NCBI RefSeq assembly: GCF_031954365.1
Contig: NZ_JAUSVZ010000004.1
Strand: one strand, 5' to 3'
Source: Brevibacillus aydinogluensis
GTDB taxonomy: Bacteria > Bacillota > Bacilli > Brevibacillales > Brevibacillaceae
Length of the DNA stretch: 64,000 bases
Shown here: piece after piece, positions 7,214 to 15,444 of the stretch
Layout: each line of letters begins with the position of its first letter
How positions within the stretch are numbered: position 1 is the first letter of the stretch
Notes under the pieces: model-generated
Told to the model about the DNA's origin: nothing
Seen by the model: the letters and a program-made list of their open reading frames with translations, nothing else
Database searches by the model: none
Program-made: the position numbers and the translations under genes

Positions 7214-8326
7214 ATGAACTTGGCTGAGATCTTGGTGTACACCGACATCCGGCAGCTCCATCAAATCGCCGATTACTACGGCTGTGAATGCAACCCTCAC
7301 TCCAAGAATGAACTGATCACGTCACTTCTTGCCAATTTACGATACCGGGAGACCATCACCCGGGAAGTGGAGCGGCTTTCGCTGGAAGAAGCCCATTTTT
7401 TCCTCCTGCTCTTTCTCGACAAGCGCACGTTGATGTCGCTCGAAGACCTGATGGCCAAGGCCGGCTTGGCACTGGATGCACACAAGGAACGTAAGGCTGA
7501 AAACGCGCGCAAATTTATCGCCGACGCAATGCGGCGCGGCTGGATCTTCCCGGCAAAAAGCAGGGCGGGCGGCCAGTACCAGATTCCCCTGGACATGCGG
7601 GAACCGTACCTGCAGGCGTGGCTGGACAAATGGCGGGTTACTGTTACAGCAGCGGAACCGACGGCCTATCGCGACGAAGGAACCGCACTCTGTGACGATA
7701 TCATGCAATTTTTACAATTCCTGCAGCAGGAGCCTGTTCCGCTGACTGCGGACGGTGCCATGTACAAGCGGTACCAGCAGCAGTTGTTTCAGTTTCTGCA
7801 CATCAAGGAAGAGCCGCTCACGCCGCAGAAATGGCGTTTTGGCTACGGGCTTCACTTCGACCTGTACCCGGACCGGTTCTCGCTGCTTTACGACTACTGC
7901 TACTACCAGAAATGGATCGAAGAGATGCCGGGGCAGGTAATGCTTACGGAAGCGGGAGAAGAACGGTTGAACCAGCCGTATGACGATCAACTGCACCACG
8001 ATCTGATCCGCTTCTGGATGCGGCTGTACAAGCGGGCGGTCCCCAATCTGCCGATGCTTGTCCAACTGATTCCCCTGCTGGGAGCGGGAGGCTGGGTCAG
8101 CCAAGACGCACTTTCGGACCGGCTGCTACCCTGGATCAGGCCGTTTTACTACGATGACCCAGTCAACATTCTGACCAACCGCGTCCTGAAAATGATGGTC
8201 CATCTGGGGCTGCTCCGGGTCGGACAGGATGAAAGCGGTCAGTGGCTGTACGCCGGGACGTATGCCAGCCAGACATGGCTTCGCAAATACAATGGCTTTG
8301 CCGAATCGACTATTTTATTGAAGTGA
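7214..8326 (+). CDS. Conserved-looking protein of unknown function
   Basis: A 370-residue cytoplasmic-looking protein without signal peptide or obvious catalytic motif. The N-terminus (LVYTDIRQLHQIADYYGC ... NPHSKNELITSLL) resembles a SAP-type helix-extended-loop-helix module. The middle is rich in aromatic residues (DYCYYQKWIEEM), and the C-terminal third has helix-turn-helix-like segments (GWVSQDALSDRLLPWI, NRVLKMMVHLGLLRV) suggestive of winged-helix folds. This pattern recalls N-terminal regions of helicase-associated proteins, but I cannot assign a family. ATG 7214 follows TAGGGATG; an in-frame TTG at 7193 is less convincing. The IDEAL-domain gene starts 10 bases downstream, so the two are probably co-transcribed. 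Confidence 0.75.
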   Translation: MNLAEILVYTDIRQLHQIADYYGCECNPHSKNELITSLLANLRYRETITREVERLSLEEAHFFLLLFLDKRTLMSLEDLMAKAGLALDAHKERKAENARKFIADAMRRGWIFPAKSRAGGQYQIPLDMREPYLQAWLDKWRVTVTAAEPTAYRDEGTALCDDIMQFLQFLQQEPVPLTADGAMYKRYQQQLFQFLHIKEEPLTPQKWRFGYGLHFDLYPDRFSLLYDYCYYQKWIEEMPGQVMLTEAGEERLNQPYDDQLHHDLIRFWMRLYKRAVPNLPMLVQLIPLLGAGGWVSQDALSDRLLPWIRPFYYDDPVNILTNRVLKMMVHLGLLRVGQDESGQWLYAGTYASQTWLRKYNGFAESTILLK

Positions 8327-8336
8327 GGGATGTATC

Positions 8337-8558
8337 ATGGAGTGGCCAAATTTTTATTCCAATTCCAATGTGTACGGGACGAATAACCAATTGGTGTCGG
8401 GGCTGTTGTCGGAAATGGTGATTGACGAGCAAGTGCGTCTGTATCGTAAGCGCACCTTGTACAAGGAGATCGACGAAGCGCTGGCGATGAAAAACAAGGA
8501 GCGGTTTATGCGTCTGACCGACGAACTGCGCCAGATCATGGCCTACGAACAATCGTAA
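8337..8558 (+). CDS. Small IDEAL-domain protein
   Basis: A 73-residue protein whose central part, SEMVIDEQVRLYRKRTLY followed by KEIDEALAMKNKERFMRL, matches the IDEAL domain, a short helical module of Firmicutes. In B. subtilis YpiB this module is joined to a UPF0302 domain; here it stands alone. ATG 8337 follows GTGAGGG. It sits directly behind the unknown 370-residue protein and before ypiF, the position of ypiB in B. subtilis. The molecular role is unknown; the domain is generally thought to be a protein-interaction module. Confidence 0.8.
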   Translation: MEWPNFYSNSNVYGTNNQLVSGLLSEMVIDEQVRLYRKRTLYKEIDEALAMKNKERFMRLTDELRQIMAYEQS

Positions 8559-8644
8559 CGTTGGGCAGCTGATGGTGGATTGCCTGTCTCCTCCTGTTCA
8601 TGGTACGCTTAATTTCAGATAGTAATGGAAAGAGGAGACGCCTG

Positions 8645-9067
8645 ATGCAGTGGAATGTTCAAGAACTGGAAAATTGGGAGGAGCTGCGGACCTATGTGGA
8701 CACCGCGCTGCTCCCTCTTTATTTGTACCGACCGGAGAAGCCGGTGAAGGAGCACGTGCAGCGGATGAGTTATCTGGTGCAGGTGGCCGCTTCAATCGAA
8801 CAGCGTTTGAAGGGACGGGTGCTGATGTTCCCGCTCTGTTACCAGATCGGTGACGAGCCGCTTGCCCAACGGCTGCCGGCCGGGTTTGCCCACTACGTCC
8901 TGCTGCAGTTCAGCGGGGATCGGCTGGATGCACACGAGGGTGAAGGCAGTCGCTTGAGGCTGACAGTGGGAGATGAAGACCTGGAATCGGCACTCCGCTT
9001 TGAGGTAACGATCGATGTCCTCAGCCGGGAAATTATTCGTCACTGGCAGCACGGCGGCCGTCAATAA
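8645..9067 (+). CDS. ypiF: YpiF family protein (DUF2487)
   Basis: A 140-residue soluble protein starting MQWNVQELENWEELRTYVDTALLPLYLY at ATG 8645 behind AGAGGAG; the frame is open to 8600 but without a better start. Sequence character and position, immediately upstream of qcrABC, match B. subtilis YpiF. No catalytic motif or membrane segment is visible and the function is not known. A large dyad at 9104-9138 lies between it and the qcr promoter. Confidence 0.8.
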   Translation: MQWNVQELENWEELRTYVDTALLPLYLYRPEKPVKEHVQRMSYLVQVAASIEQRLKGRVLMFPLCYQIGDEPLAQRLPAGFAHYVLLQFSGDRLDAHEGEGSRLRLTVGDEDLESALRFEVTIDVLSREIIRHWQHGGRQ

Positions 9068-9103
9068 GCGGAAATATTTCAGGAAATACTATATCAATCA
9101 GGG

Positions 9104-9138
9104 GAGAGTTGCCATATTTGACAAAATGGCAACAATCT
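9104..9138. promoter_or_regulatory. Extended dyad between ypiF and qcrA
   Basis: Perfect 8-bp arms GTTGCCAT (9108-9115) and ATGGCAAC (9126-9133) are flanked by GAGA and CTCTC, with a 10-nt centre ATTTGACAAA. There is no T tract behind it, so it could be an operator for the qcr promoter 50 bases downstream or a hairpin protecting the ypiF transcript end. Confidence 0.5.
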
Positions 9139-9182
9139 CTCAATCAGACGAGGTTGGGGCCGGGCCCGTCCCCCGGATATTC

Positions 9183-9212
9183 TTGACATCTCTATAGGCG
9201 TTTAGCTATGAT
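9183..9212 (+). promoter_or_regulatory. Sigma-A promoter of qcrABC
   Basis: TTGACA (9183-9188) and TATGAT (9207-9212) with an 18-bp spacer, about 75 bases before qcrA. Confidence 0.75.
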
Positions 9213-9286
9213 TGGGATTGACCTAGTGTATATGTATGGAAATCGCCAAAGTTGCGCTATTCTACAGAGTAAGGAGGGAAAAAGAC

Positions 9287-9805
9287 ATGGGCGACAAACG
9301 GGAAATTTCCAGACGTACGTTCCTCAACTACGCACTCATGGGAACAGGCGGATTCCTCGCTGCAGGAATAATCACACCAATGCTTCGTTTTGCAGTCGAC
9401 CCCTTGCTGCAAAGCAGTGCGGGTACAGATAAAGTGGCTGTCGGCAGCGTGGACGAGTTCGGTCCAGAGCCGAAGCGTGTGGATTTCAAGGTACATACCA
9501 AGGACGGGTGGTATGAGTCCGAGTCGACGTTGGCTGCGTGGGTGACCAAGAATGAGAAGGGCGAGATTCTCGCACTGTCCCCGATCTGTAAGCACTTGGG
9601 CTGTACAGTGGACTGGAACACTGACCCGAATCATCCCAACCAGTATTTCTGTCCGTGCCACCTGGGTCGTTATGACAAGGAAGGTGCGCACATTTTGGGA
9701 ACTCCGCCGACAGCATCCCTCGATGTATACGAGACGGAAGTGAAGGACGGCAAGCTCTATTTGGGCAAACTGAAACCAAATCCTCGTCCGGGGGTGAGTG
9801 GCTAA
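9287..9805 (+). CDS. qcrA: Menaquinol:cytochrome c reductase, Rieske iron-sulfur subunit
   Basis: A 172-residue Rieske protein of the bc-type menaquinol:cytochrome c reductase at the outer face of the membrane. The N-terminus has a twin-arginine-like SRRTFLNYALMG sequence followed by a hydrophobic anchor, as expected for a Tat-exported Rieske subunit. The 2Fe-2S ligands are C101-x-H103 and C122-x2-H125, with C106 and C124 placed for the stabilising disulfide. ATG 9287 follows AAGGAGGG; the longer frame from 9236 lacks a good start. The gene ends two bases before qcrB. It accepts an electron from menaquinol and passes it to cytochrome c in QcrC. Confidence 0.96.
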   Translation: MGDKREISRRTFLNYALMGTGGFLAAGIITPMLRFAVDPLLQSSAGTDKVAVGSVDEFGPEPKRVDFKVHTKDGWYESESTLAAWVTKNEKGEILALSPICKHLGCTVDWNTDPNHPNQYFCPCHLGRYDKEGAHILGTPPTASLDVYETEVKDGKLYLGKLKPNPRPGVSG

Positions 9806-9806
9806 G

Positions 9807-10478
9807 ATGTTGCAAAAAATGTATGACTGGGTTGATGAGCGCCTGAACATCACCCCGATGTGGCGCGATTTGGCCGACCACGAAGTCCCAGAGCACGTAA
9901 ACCCGGCACACCATTTTTCCGCGTTTGTGTATTGCTTTGGTGGCCTTACGTTCTTTATTACAGTCATTCAAATCCTGTCTGGTATGTTCCTGACCATGTA
10001 CTATGTACCGGACATTATCAATGCGTATGAATCGGTCAAATACCTGCAGAACGAAGTGGCATTCGGGGTAATCGTGCGCGGCATGCACCACTGGGGGGCC
10101 AGCCTGGTCATTGTCATGATGTTTCTGCACACGCTGCGTGTGTTCTTTACCGGTGCGTACAAAAAACCGCGTGAATTGAACTGGGTAGTGGGCGTGTTGA
10201 TTTTCTTCGTCATGCTCGGCCTCGGTTTCACCGGTTACCTGCTGCCTTGGGACAACACAGCGTACTTCGCGACCAAGGTAGGTCTGGAGATCGCGAACTC
10301 CGTGCCGTTAATCGGTCCGTACGTCAAAACCCTGCTGACCGGCGGCGAAATCGTAGGGGCACAAACCCTGTCCCGCTTCTTCGCGATTCACGTGTTCTTC
10401 CTGCCGGGTGCCCTCTTGGGTCTGTTGGGAGCACACTTTATCATGATTCGCGCGCAAGGTATCTCGGGTCCACTATGA
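9807..10478 (+). CDS. qcrB: Menaquinol:cytochrome c reductase, cytochrome b subunit
   Basis: A 223-residue, four-helix cytochrome b (b6-type) that starts MLQKMYDWVDERLNITPMW at ATG 9807; GTG 9798 is an in-frame alternative. Heme-binding histidines are in the helix around VRGMHHWGASL and in FMMFLHTLR- and FFAIHVFFLP-type segments of the second and fourth helices. A conserved cysteine in YCFGGLTFF near residue 42 is the likely site of a covalently held extra heme, as in b6f-like complexes. It oxidises menaquinol across the membrane. Length and the GISGPL end agree with the B. subtilis subunit. It is co-transcribed with qcrA and qcrC. Confidence 0.96.
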   Translation: MLQKMYDWVDERLNITPMWRDLADHEVPEHVNPAHHFSAFVYCFGGLTFFITVIQILSGMFLTMYYVPDIINAYESVKYLQNEVAFGVIVRGMHHWGASLVIVMMFLHTLRVFFTGAYKKPRELNWVVGVLIFFVMLGLGFTGYLLPWDNTAYFATKVGLEIANSVPLIGPYVKTLLTGGEIVGAQTLSRFFAIHVFFLPGALLGLLGAHFIMIRAQGISGPL

Positions 10479-10507
10479 TGAGTCTTCGATTATAAGGAGG
10501 AAATAGC

Positions 10508-11302
10508 ATGGCGAAACACGAAAAAGATGCTACCTTCGTCGGAGACTCCCGGATACCGGCGAAGCGCATTCCAAACATTGCCCCGTCGTACTCCGACTTT
10601 CCGGGAAAAACGGAGCCGTTCTGGCCGAACTTCCTGCTGAAAGAGTGGATGGTGGCAGCCGTCTGTCTGGTCGGGTTTCTGGTGTTGACTGTCTCTCACC
10701 CGTCGCCGCTGACCGACAAGGCCAACCCGAACGACACGTCGTTCATTCCGCTGCCGGACTGGTACTTCCTGTTTCTGTATCAAATGCTCAAGTATCCGTG
10801 GGCGGCAGGTGACTGGGTAGTCCTGGGTACGGTCATCATTCCGGGTATTGCCTTTGGTGCGCTGCTGTTGGCTCCGTGGCTGGATACCAGCAAGGAACGC
10901 CGTCCGTCCCGCCGTCCGGTGGCAACCGGTCTGATGATGACGGCGCTGGTGTCGATTTTCTACCTGACGTGGGCAGCAGACCATGAGCACACCCTGAACC
11001 ACGGGTCCAATCACGGCGGCAGCGGCAGCGGAGGCGGCTCCAATGCAGCTGCTCCGGCGCCGGCTGATCCGAGCTTCAAGGCCGATGCACTGTGGACTGC
11101 TCAAACGGGCTGCATGGGCTGCCATGGCAAGAACATGGAAGGCGGCATGGGGCCCAATCTGCAGAAGGTCGGAAGCAAGTATGACGCAAACCAGATTGCC
11201 GAAATCATCAAGAACGGGATACCGCCGGCAATGCCGGGCGGCCTGATTCAGGATGAAGAAGCAATCCAGAAATTGGCTGAGTACATGGCTACGTTGAAAT
11301 AA
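10508..11302 (+). CDS. qcrC: Menaquinol:cytochrome c reductase, fused subunit IV/cytochrome c
   Basis: A 264-residue protein in which a subunit-IV-like membrane part (three hydrophobic helices between about residues 50 and 160, with PDWYFLFLYQMLKYP forming part of the quinol site) is fused through a Gly/Ser-rich linker to a C-terminal cytochrome c. The single heme motif CMGCH is at residues 202-206 and the distal methionine is probably in PPAMPGG near 240. ATG 10508 follows AAGGAGG. It completes qcrABC and hands electrons to cytochrome c oxidase. An intrinsic terminator follows. Confidence 0.96.
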   Translation: MAKHEKDATFVGDSRIPAKRIPNIAPSYSDFPGKTEPFWPNFLLKEWMVAAVCLVGFLVLTVSHPSPLTDKANPNDTSFIPLPDWYFLFLYQMLKYPWAAGDWVVLGTVIIPGIAFGALLLAPWLDTSKERRPSRRPVATGLMMTALVSIFYLTWAADHEHTLNHGSNHGGSGSGGGSNAAAPAPADPSFKADALWTAQTGCMGCHGKNMEGGMGPNLQKVGSKYDANQIAEIIKNGIPPAMPGGLIQDEEAIQKLAEYMATLK

Positions 11303-11313
11303 GCCCATGCAAG

Positions 11314-11345
11314 AAAAGCTGACTGACGTTCGGTCAGCTTTTTCT
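11314..11345 (+). terminator. Intrinsic terminator of qcrABC
   Basis: A 10-bp perfect stem AAAAGCTGAC/GTCAGCTTTT with a 9-nt loop and trailing T residues. Confidence 0.9.
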
Positions 11346-11370
11346 TTAACGGCCTACATAGTGGGAGACG

Positions 11371-11976
11371 ATGTTCATGAACTGGTTATGGATGTGGTTC
11401 CGGCAGTCTTTGGGGAAAAGGTGGTTTCTCTGGACCCTGTTCGTCGTCAACTTGCTGGGAACCATTTACGGCTTTGTCTGGTACAGCGATCAACTGGCAG
11501 CTACCCCGGGGTATTTGCGCCCGTTTGTACCGGACAGTCCCACGGGGAGCGGACTATTTACCATCGTGCTGTTTACCTACCTGATGGGACGGCACATACC
11601 GGTGCTGGAATCTCTGGCCGGCATCACCAATTTTAAATACGGCGTCTGGGCAGTAGGCATCATCGTGGCCGGATGGCTGTTGGGTGACGAGGTGAGCGGG
11701 ACAGATATCATGTTGTTGATCTCCCACGCAGGCATGGCCGTCGAATCGGTGCTGTATGCCCGCTTTTTCAAGCTGAGCTGGCTGCCGGTGGGAATCGCTG
11801 CACTGTGGACGTTGAATAACGATTTCCTCGATTACGTCATGGACATCCATCCGTGGCTGCCTGCCGTGCTGGATCCGTACGAGGGATTCGTCGGCCTTTG
11901 CACGGTTCTGCTCAGCCTGATTTCCATCGCAGTGATCTGGTTTACCTTCACGCGGTTCAACAGAATCAAGGTCTAA
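11371..11976 (+). CDS. ypjA: YpjA family integral membrane protein (DUF1405)
   Basis: A 201-residue integral membrane protein with about five or six hydrophobic helices (WFLWTLFVVNLLGTIYGFVWY, LFTIVLFTYLMGRHI, YGVWAVGIIVAGWLLG, and others to the C-terminus). Its place directly behind qcrABC and before ypjB, together with its length, match B. subtilis YpjA. The function is unknown. ATG 11371 follows GGGAGACG. A hairpin overlapping the next ribosome-binding site lies behind it. Confidence 0.82.
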   Translation: MFMNWLWMWFRQSLGKRWFLWTLFVVNLLGTIYGFVWYSDQLAATPGYLRPFVPDSPTGSGLFTIVLFTYLMGRHIPVLESLAGITNFKYGVWAVGIIVAGWLLGDEVSGTDIMLLISHAGMAVESVLYARFFKLSWLPVGIAALWTLNNDFLDYVMDIHPWLPAVLDPYEGFVGLCTVLLSLISIAVIWFTFTRFNRIKV

Positions 11977-11982
11977 TCTTGT

Positions 11983-12022
11983 CCTCCTTTCCATAGTCTT
12001 TACTAGGGGAAGGAGGGTTTTT
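11983..12022 (+). terminator. Terminator-like hairpin that contains the ypjB ribosome-binding site
   Basis: CCTCCTTTCC (11983-11992) pairs with GGGAAGGAGG (12007-12016), ten pairs with one G-T, and is followed by GTTTTT. The 3' arm is the Shine-Dalgarno of ypjB. Transcripts entering from ypjA would end here or carry a masked ribosome-binding site, whereas a transcript starting inside the loop would leave the site free. Confidence 0.7.
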
Positions 12023-12025
12023 GCA

Positions 12026-12835
12026 TTGAGAAAAAACATCCGGTTTCTGCTGTTCTTCCTGATCATCGGGCTGTTCCTGTCCTGGCCCATCCATACATTG
12101 CTCAACAAGCTTGACCGTCCGGCCGAAGAACAACAGTTGGCCGCGTTGGATCACATAGCGCAAGAGTTGTTAACCCATACGAAAAGAGGGGAGCTGGAGG
12201 CGGCACAGGAGAAGATCCGGCAGCTGGCGGAGCGCTTTCCCCAGCAACGCCTGCCCGTCTCCCTGCGGATAGACAGTTTGAACGCTGTGACGCAATCAAT
12301 TTTGGCGGCGAAAAACAGCTTTGCCAAGTCCAGCACGAGCGATCAACTGCTGTGGCACGCGACCCGCGTGCGGATCGCCATCGACGCGCTTACCCATGAT
12401 CATCAGCCAATGTGGCGAAGCTACTACGTATCCTATGCGACCCAGATGCAAAATCTGATGGAGTCGGCAGTGGAGCGGAATTATGACCAGTTTCGCCAAC
12501 AATTCGACGAAAACACCCGCTTGTATCTGGCGATCAAACCGGCGATGAGCATCCATTTAAGGGAAGAGCAGATCAGGCAGATCGACGCTGCGTACGATCT
12601 CATCTCCAAAGAGCTGCGCCGCGACCGGATCGAGTGGCAGATGGTTCGGAACGCCCTGCGCGATTTGAACGTCACGATGCAGGCAGCGTTCATTGGAAAG
12701 GATCAGAGCACCATCGCCCAGTTGATGCGGCCGGCCTCGCCGTTTCCGATGTTTGTGGCGATTGTTGCAGCCGTGGTGCTGACACTGGCATATGTGGCCT
12801 GGAAAAAATACCGGGGGCAGATGAACCCTACCTGA
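12026..12835 (+). CDS. ypjB: Sporulation protein YpjB family
   Basis: A 269-residue protein with an N-terminal hydrophobic segment (FLLFFLIIGLFLSW, residues 7-20), a long helical extracytoplasmic domain, and a C-terminal transmembrane helix (FPMFVAIVAAVVLTLAYVAW, about 243-262) followed by a basic tail. This layout and position behind ypjA match YpjB, annotated in Bacillales as a sporulation protein of unknown mechanism. The start is taken as TTG 12026, nine bases after AAGGAGGG. That Shine-Dalgarno is buried in a terminator-like stem, so expression probably needs a separate, possibly sporulation-specific promoter. A 13-bp hairpin follows the stop. Confidence 0.8.
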   Translation: MRKNIRFLLFFLIIGLFLSWPIHTLLNKLDRPAEEQQLAALDHIAQELLTHTKRGELEAAQEKIRQLAERFPQQRLPVSLRIDSLNAVTQSILAAKNSFAKSSTSDQLLWHATRVRIAIDALTHDHQPMWRSYYVSYATQMQNLMESAVERNYDQFRQQFDENTRLYLAIKPAMSIHLREEQIRQIDAAYDLISKELRRDRIEWQMVRNALRDLNVTMQAAFIGKDQSTIAQLMRPASPFPMFVAIVAAVVLTLAYVAWKKYRGQMNPT

Positions 12836-12843
12836 TGGTGTGA

Positions 12844-12876
12844 AAAGAGCATCTACCATGTGCGTAGATGCTCTTT
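12844..12876 (+). terminator. Hairpin terminator after ypjB
   Basis: A 13-bp perfect stem AAAGAGCATCTAC/GTAGATGCTCTTT with a 7-nt loop. The T tract behind it is short, so efficiency is uncertain. The remaining 200 bases before 13077 show no other clear feature. Confidence 0.75.
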
Positions 12877-13076
12877 GCTATTTTGGATATCGGGTACGTA
12901 CGGCAGTCGTTGATGACGGATGTGGCTGCATTGGGGAACTGGATAAGACGGGGAAACGTGTATACCAGCAAATGAGTGGCTGCGTTTGTTTCCAACCGGT
13001 GCTTTTATGCGACAGACGCATAGGCTGCGTGCAAGATCGAAATAATGAGGGATGAAAAAAGGGCTAGGAGGTTGTC

Positions 13077-14612
13077 ATGACCAACACGTGGCTTTCCTAT
13101 CTCGCCGGAGCGTTCGCCGGGGCATTTCTGGCCATTCTCTGTGCGGGGCTGATCGCCTTCCTGTTTGCCCGCCCTTTGATCAAATGGGGAGTCGGGCGCT
13201 TCACGAAACGGCTGATGGCTGACCGTTACCCGGAAAACATTTGGGAGATGGTGTCGGCGCTTACCAGAACCAGCCCCCGAATCGTCGTGGAAAACAGTCT
13301 TCGCGCATCCAGCGGCGGCGTAATTGAGCGACCGTTTGGCAGTCCGCGCAAGTTTCTGGATTTTGACGGTCTGATTTTTTCTCCTGCTCAGCTTGCCACA
13401 CTGCCCGCACCGGAAGATGCGCCCGTCGATATGATGACGACCATTGGCCCGCTTGCCCAACGTCCGCTCATCCTGAAAATCCCCGTGATGGCCGGCGCAA
13501 TGGGTTACGGCATCGGGGTGTCCGAAAACGTAAAAATTGCGATCGCCAAAGGAACGGCAGCGGTCGGAACCGCGACGAACTCTGGTGAAGGACCTCTGCT
13601 GCCCGAAGAGCGAGCACATGCCGCCCATTACATCTTGCAGTACAATTCCGGGCACTGGGCCAAAGAGCCGGAGACTCTTCAGCAGGCAGATGCGATCGAG
13701 ATTCATATTGGTCAGGGGGCAACAGCAGGTGCCGCGAGCAGAATCCCGTCCAAGTATATAGATGGACGGGCCCGTGAACTTCTGCAGGTTCCGGACGGTG
13801 AGGGCCTCATCATCCCTTCCCGTCACGCGGAAATTGTCAAACCGCAGGATCTGAAGCTTTTGGTCGACAGACTGCGCTCTGTAACGCAAGGCGTCCCCAT
13901 TGGTGTCAAGATGTGTGCCAGCGGAAAGTTGGAAGCCGACCTGGAAGTAGCCATTCAGGCCGGAGTGGATTTTATCAGTCTGGACGGCGGACAGGCCGGC
14001 ACAAAAGGGGGGCCGCCGATTTTGGAAGACGACTTTGGCCTGCCGACGATTTTCGCCTTGTCTCGCGCAGTTCACTACCTGAAAAAGCGGGGAGTCAAAG
14101 ACAGGATCAGCCTCCTGATCGGTGGGGGAATTTCTACGCCCGGCCAATGTTTGAAAGCACTCGCCTTGGGAGCGGATGCCGTGTTCATGGGGACAGCCTT
14201 GTTGTGGGCCATGACCCATGAGCAGGTGACCAAAGCCATTCCGTGGGAGCCGCCCACGCAGCTTGCCTATTACACGGGCAGCCAAAAGAAGGCGTTTGAC
14301 ATAGAGAAGGCCGCGCATTCCTTGGAGAATTTTTTGGTTTCGTTTGTGGAAGAGATGAAAGTCGCCATTCGTGCGCTGGGTAAGACCTCCTTGAGGGACG
14401 TGAACGCAGACGATCTGGTAGCGCTTGACGAATGGACGAGCACGGTTACGAAGGTGCGGTTGGTCACTCACCCATATGAGATCGTACCCGGCTCATCGTC
14501 AGAAGAGGCGGAACCAGACGATATGGCGTTGTCGATGGGAAAGGATAATGCTGAGGAGTTAGAGGCAAACCGGGAGCGTCCAAGTGTGCTGAGTCTGTTC
14601 CAGACGTTTTGA
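13077..14612 (+). CDS. FMN-binding glutamate synthase family protein (YerD-like)
   Basis: A 511-residue protein with an N-terminal transmembrane anchor (AGAFAGAFLAILCAGLIAFLFA) followed by the FMN-binding TIM barrel of the glutamate synthase large subunit. Visible barrel motifs are KIPVMAGAMGYGIGVS, GTATNSGEGPLLPEE, EIHIGQGA, GVDFISLDGGQAGTKGGP and LALGADAVFMGTALL. The glutaminase and 3Fe-4S parts of true GltB are absent, as in B. subtilis YerD, so ammonia from glutamine is unlikely to be its substrate; the reaction is not established. ATG 13077 follows TAGGAGG. The YqjF-like gene begins 27 bases after its stop. Confidence 0.88.
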   Translation: MTNTWLSYLAGAFAGAFLAILCAGLIAFLFARPLIKWGVGRFTKRLMADRYPENIWEMVSALTRTSPRIVVENSLRASSGGVIERPFGSPRKFLDFDGLIFSPAQLATLPAPEDAPVDMMTTIGPLAQRPLILKIPVMAGAMGYGIGVSENVKIAIAKGTAAVGTATNSGEGPLLPEERAHAAHYILQYNSGHWAKEPETLQQADAIEIHIGQGATAGAASRIPSKYIDGRARELLQVPDGEGLIIPSRHAEIVKPQDLKLLVDRLRSVTQGVPIGVKMCASGKLEADLEVAIQAGVDFISLDGGQAGTKGGPPILEDDFGLPTIFALSRAVHYLKKRGVKDRISLLIGGGISTPGQCLKALALGADAVFMGTALLWAMTHEQVTKAIPWEPPTQLAYYTGSQKKAFDIEKAAHSLENFLVSFVEEMKVAIRALGKTSLRDVNADDLVALDEWTSTVTKVRLVTHPYEIVPGSSSEEAEPDDMALSMGKDNAEELEANRERPSVLSLFQTF

Positions 14613-14639
14613 CACGAGCAGCGAGAGGAGGGGGGCGAC

Positions 14640-15338
14640 ATGAAAGGCACATGGATCATCTCGCAAACCTGGGCAGATTTGCTGTTTGCCCATTGGCCTG
14701 TTCCGGTTGAAAGGATTCAGCCGTTTGTTCCTCCTCCGTTGGAAGTAGATACATTTGACGGCATGGCGTGGATTGGCCTGATTCCGTTTGAAATGAGCGA
14801 GATTCGGCTCAGGTTTCTTCCAGTTCCCGTAACAGTTCCCTTTCCGGAAATCAATGTGCGCACATACGTGATCTTAGGTGGAAAACCGGCGGTATTCTTT
14901 TTGTCATTGGACGCGTCCAATCAGTTGGCCGTCGGAGCGGCAAAATTGACCTATCACCTACCGTACTTCCACGCGAAGATGTCAATCAAACGGACAGCAG
15001 CGGAGATCCATTTCCAAAGTGAGCGGAAAGGGGGGGAGCAGCGGTTCAGCGCGATCTACCGTCCTGCGTCCGAACCGTTCACGGCCAGACCAGGCAGCAT
15101 TGAGCATTGGCTGACCGAGCGATATCGTTTTTGCTGTTTGTGCCCCCGCACGCAGCGGATTTACGGCGGGGATATTTGCCATGAACCTTGGCGTCTGCAG
15201 GCAGCCGAGGCGGTGATCCGGGAAAATACGATGGGGGACCAATACGGAATCGACATGTCGAAGGCCCCTGTGCATCTGCTTTATGCACAGGGCGTAGTAG
15301 CGCGGATATGGCGGGCCAGAAAAATGTTCGGAGCATAG
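14640..15338 (+). CDS. YqjF family protein (DUF2071)
   Basis: A 232-residue protein beginning MKGTWIISQTWADLLFAHWPVP, typical of the DUF2071/YqjF family, with the conserved LEVDTFDGMAWIGLIPFEM and INVRTYV segments. The family is structurally related to acetoacetate decarboxylase-like folds, but no reaction is established. The start is well supported by GAGAGGAGG. It forms a pair with the upstream YerD-like gene and is convergent with ypjC, with a structured intergenic region between them. Confidence 0.85.
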   Translation: MKGTWIISQTWADLLFAHWPVPVERIQPFVPPPLEVDTFDGMAWIGLIPFEMSEIRLRFLPVPVTVPFPEINVRTYVILGGKPAVFFLSLDASNQLAVGAAKLTYHLPYFHAKMSIKRTAAEIHFQSERKGGEQRFSAIYRPASEPFTARPGSIEHWLTERYRFCCLCPRTQRIYGGDICHEPWRLQAAEAVIRENTMGDQYGIDMSKAPVHLLYAQGVVARIWRARKMFGA

Positions 15339-15363
15339 GGCTTCGCTTCCCTAGTGCCTGCAC

Positions 15364-15444
15364 ACCCTGCAGCCAAACGACTCACGGTGATTCGGGGATA
15401 CGGCGAAGCAGGCGAAATGCATGTCCCCGTGGCAGCTGCAGGGT
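15364..15444. other. Nested inverted repeats between convergent genes
   Basis: The outer arms ACCCTGCAGC (15364-15373) and GCTGCAGGGT (15435-15444) are a perfect 10-bp match. Inside them 15393-15400 pairs with 15422-15429 (CGGGGATA with TGTCCCCG, one G-T). Neither side has a T tract. It may be a bidirectional transcript-end structure or an unrecognised RNA element. Confidence 0.6.

Noticed and set aside
12840..13055. 71-codon frame between ypjB and the YerD-like gene
   Set aside because: It begins inside the ypjB terminator hairpin, has no ribosome-binding site and encodes a Cys-rich sequence without family character.
13005..14471. 488-codon minus-strand frame
   Set aside because: Antisense shadow of the FMN-binding glutamate-synthase-like gene; no family features.
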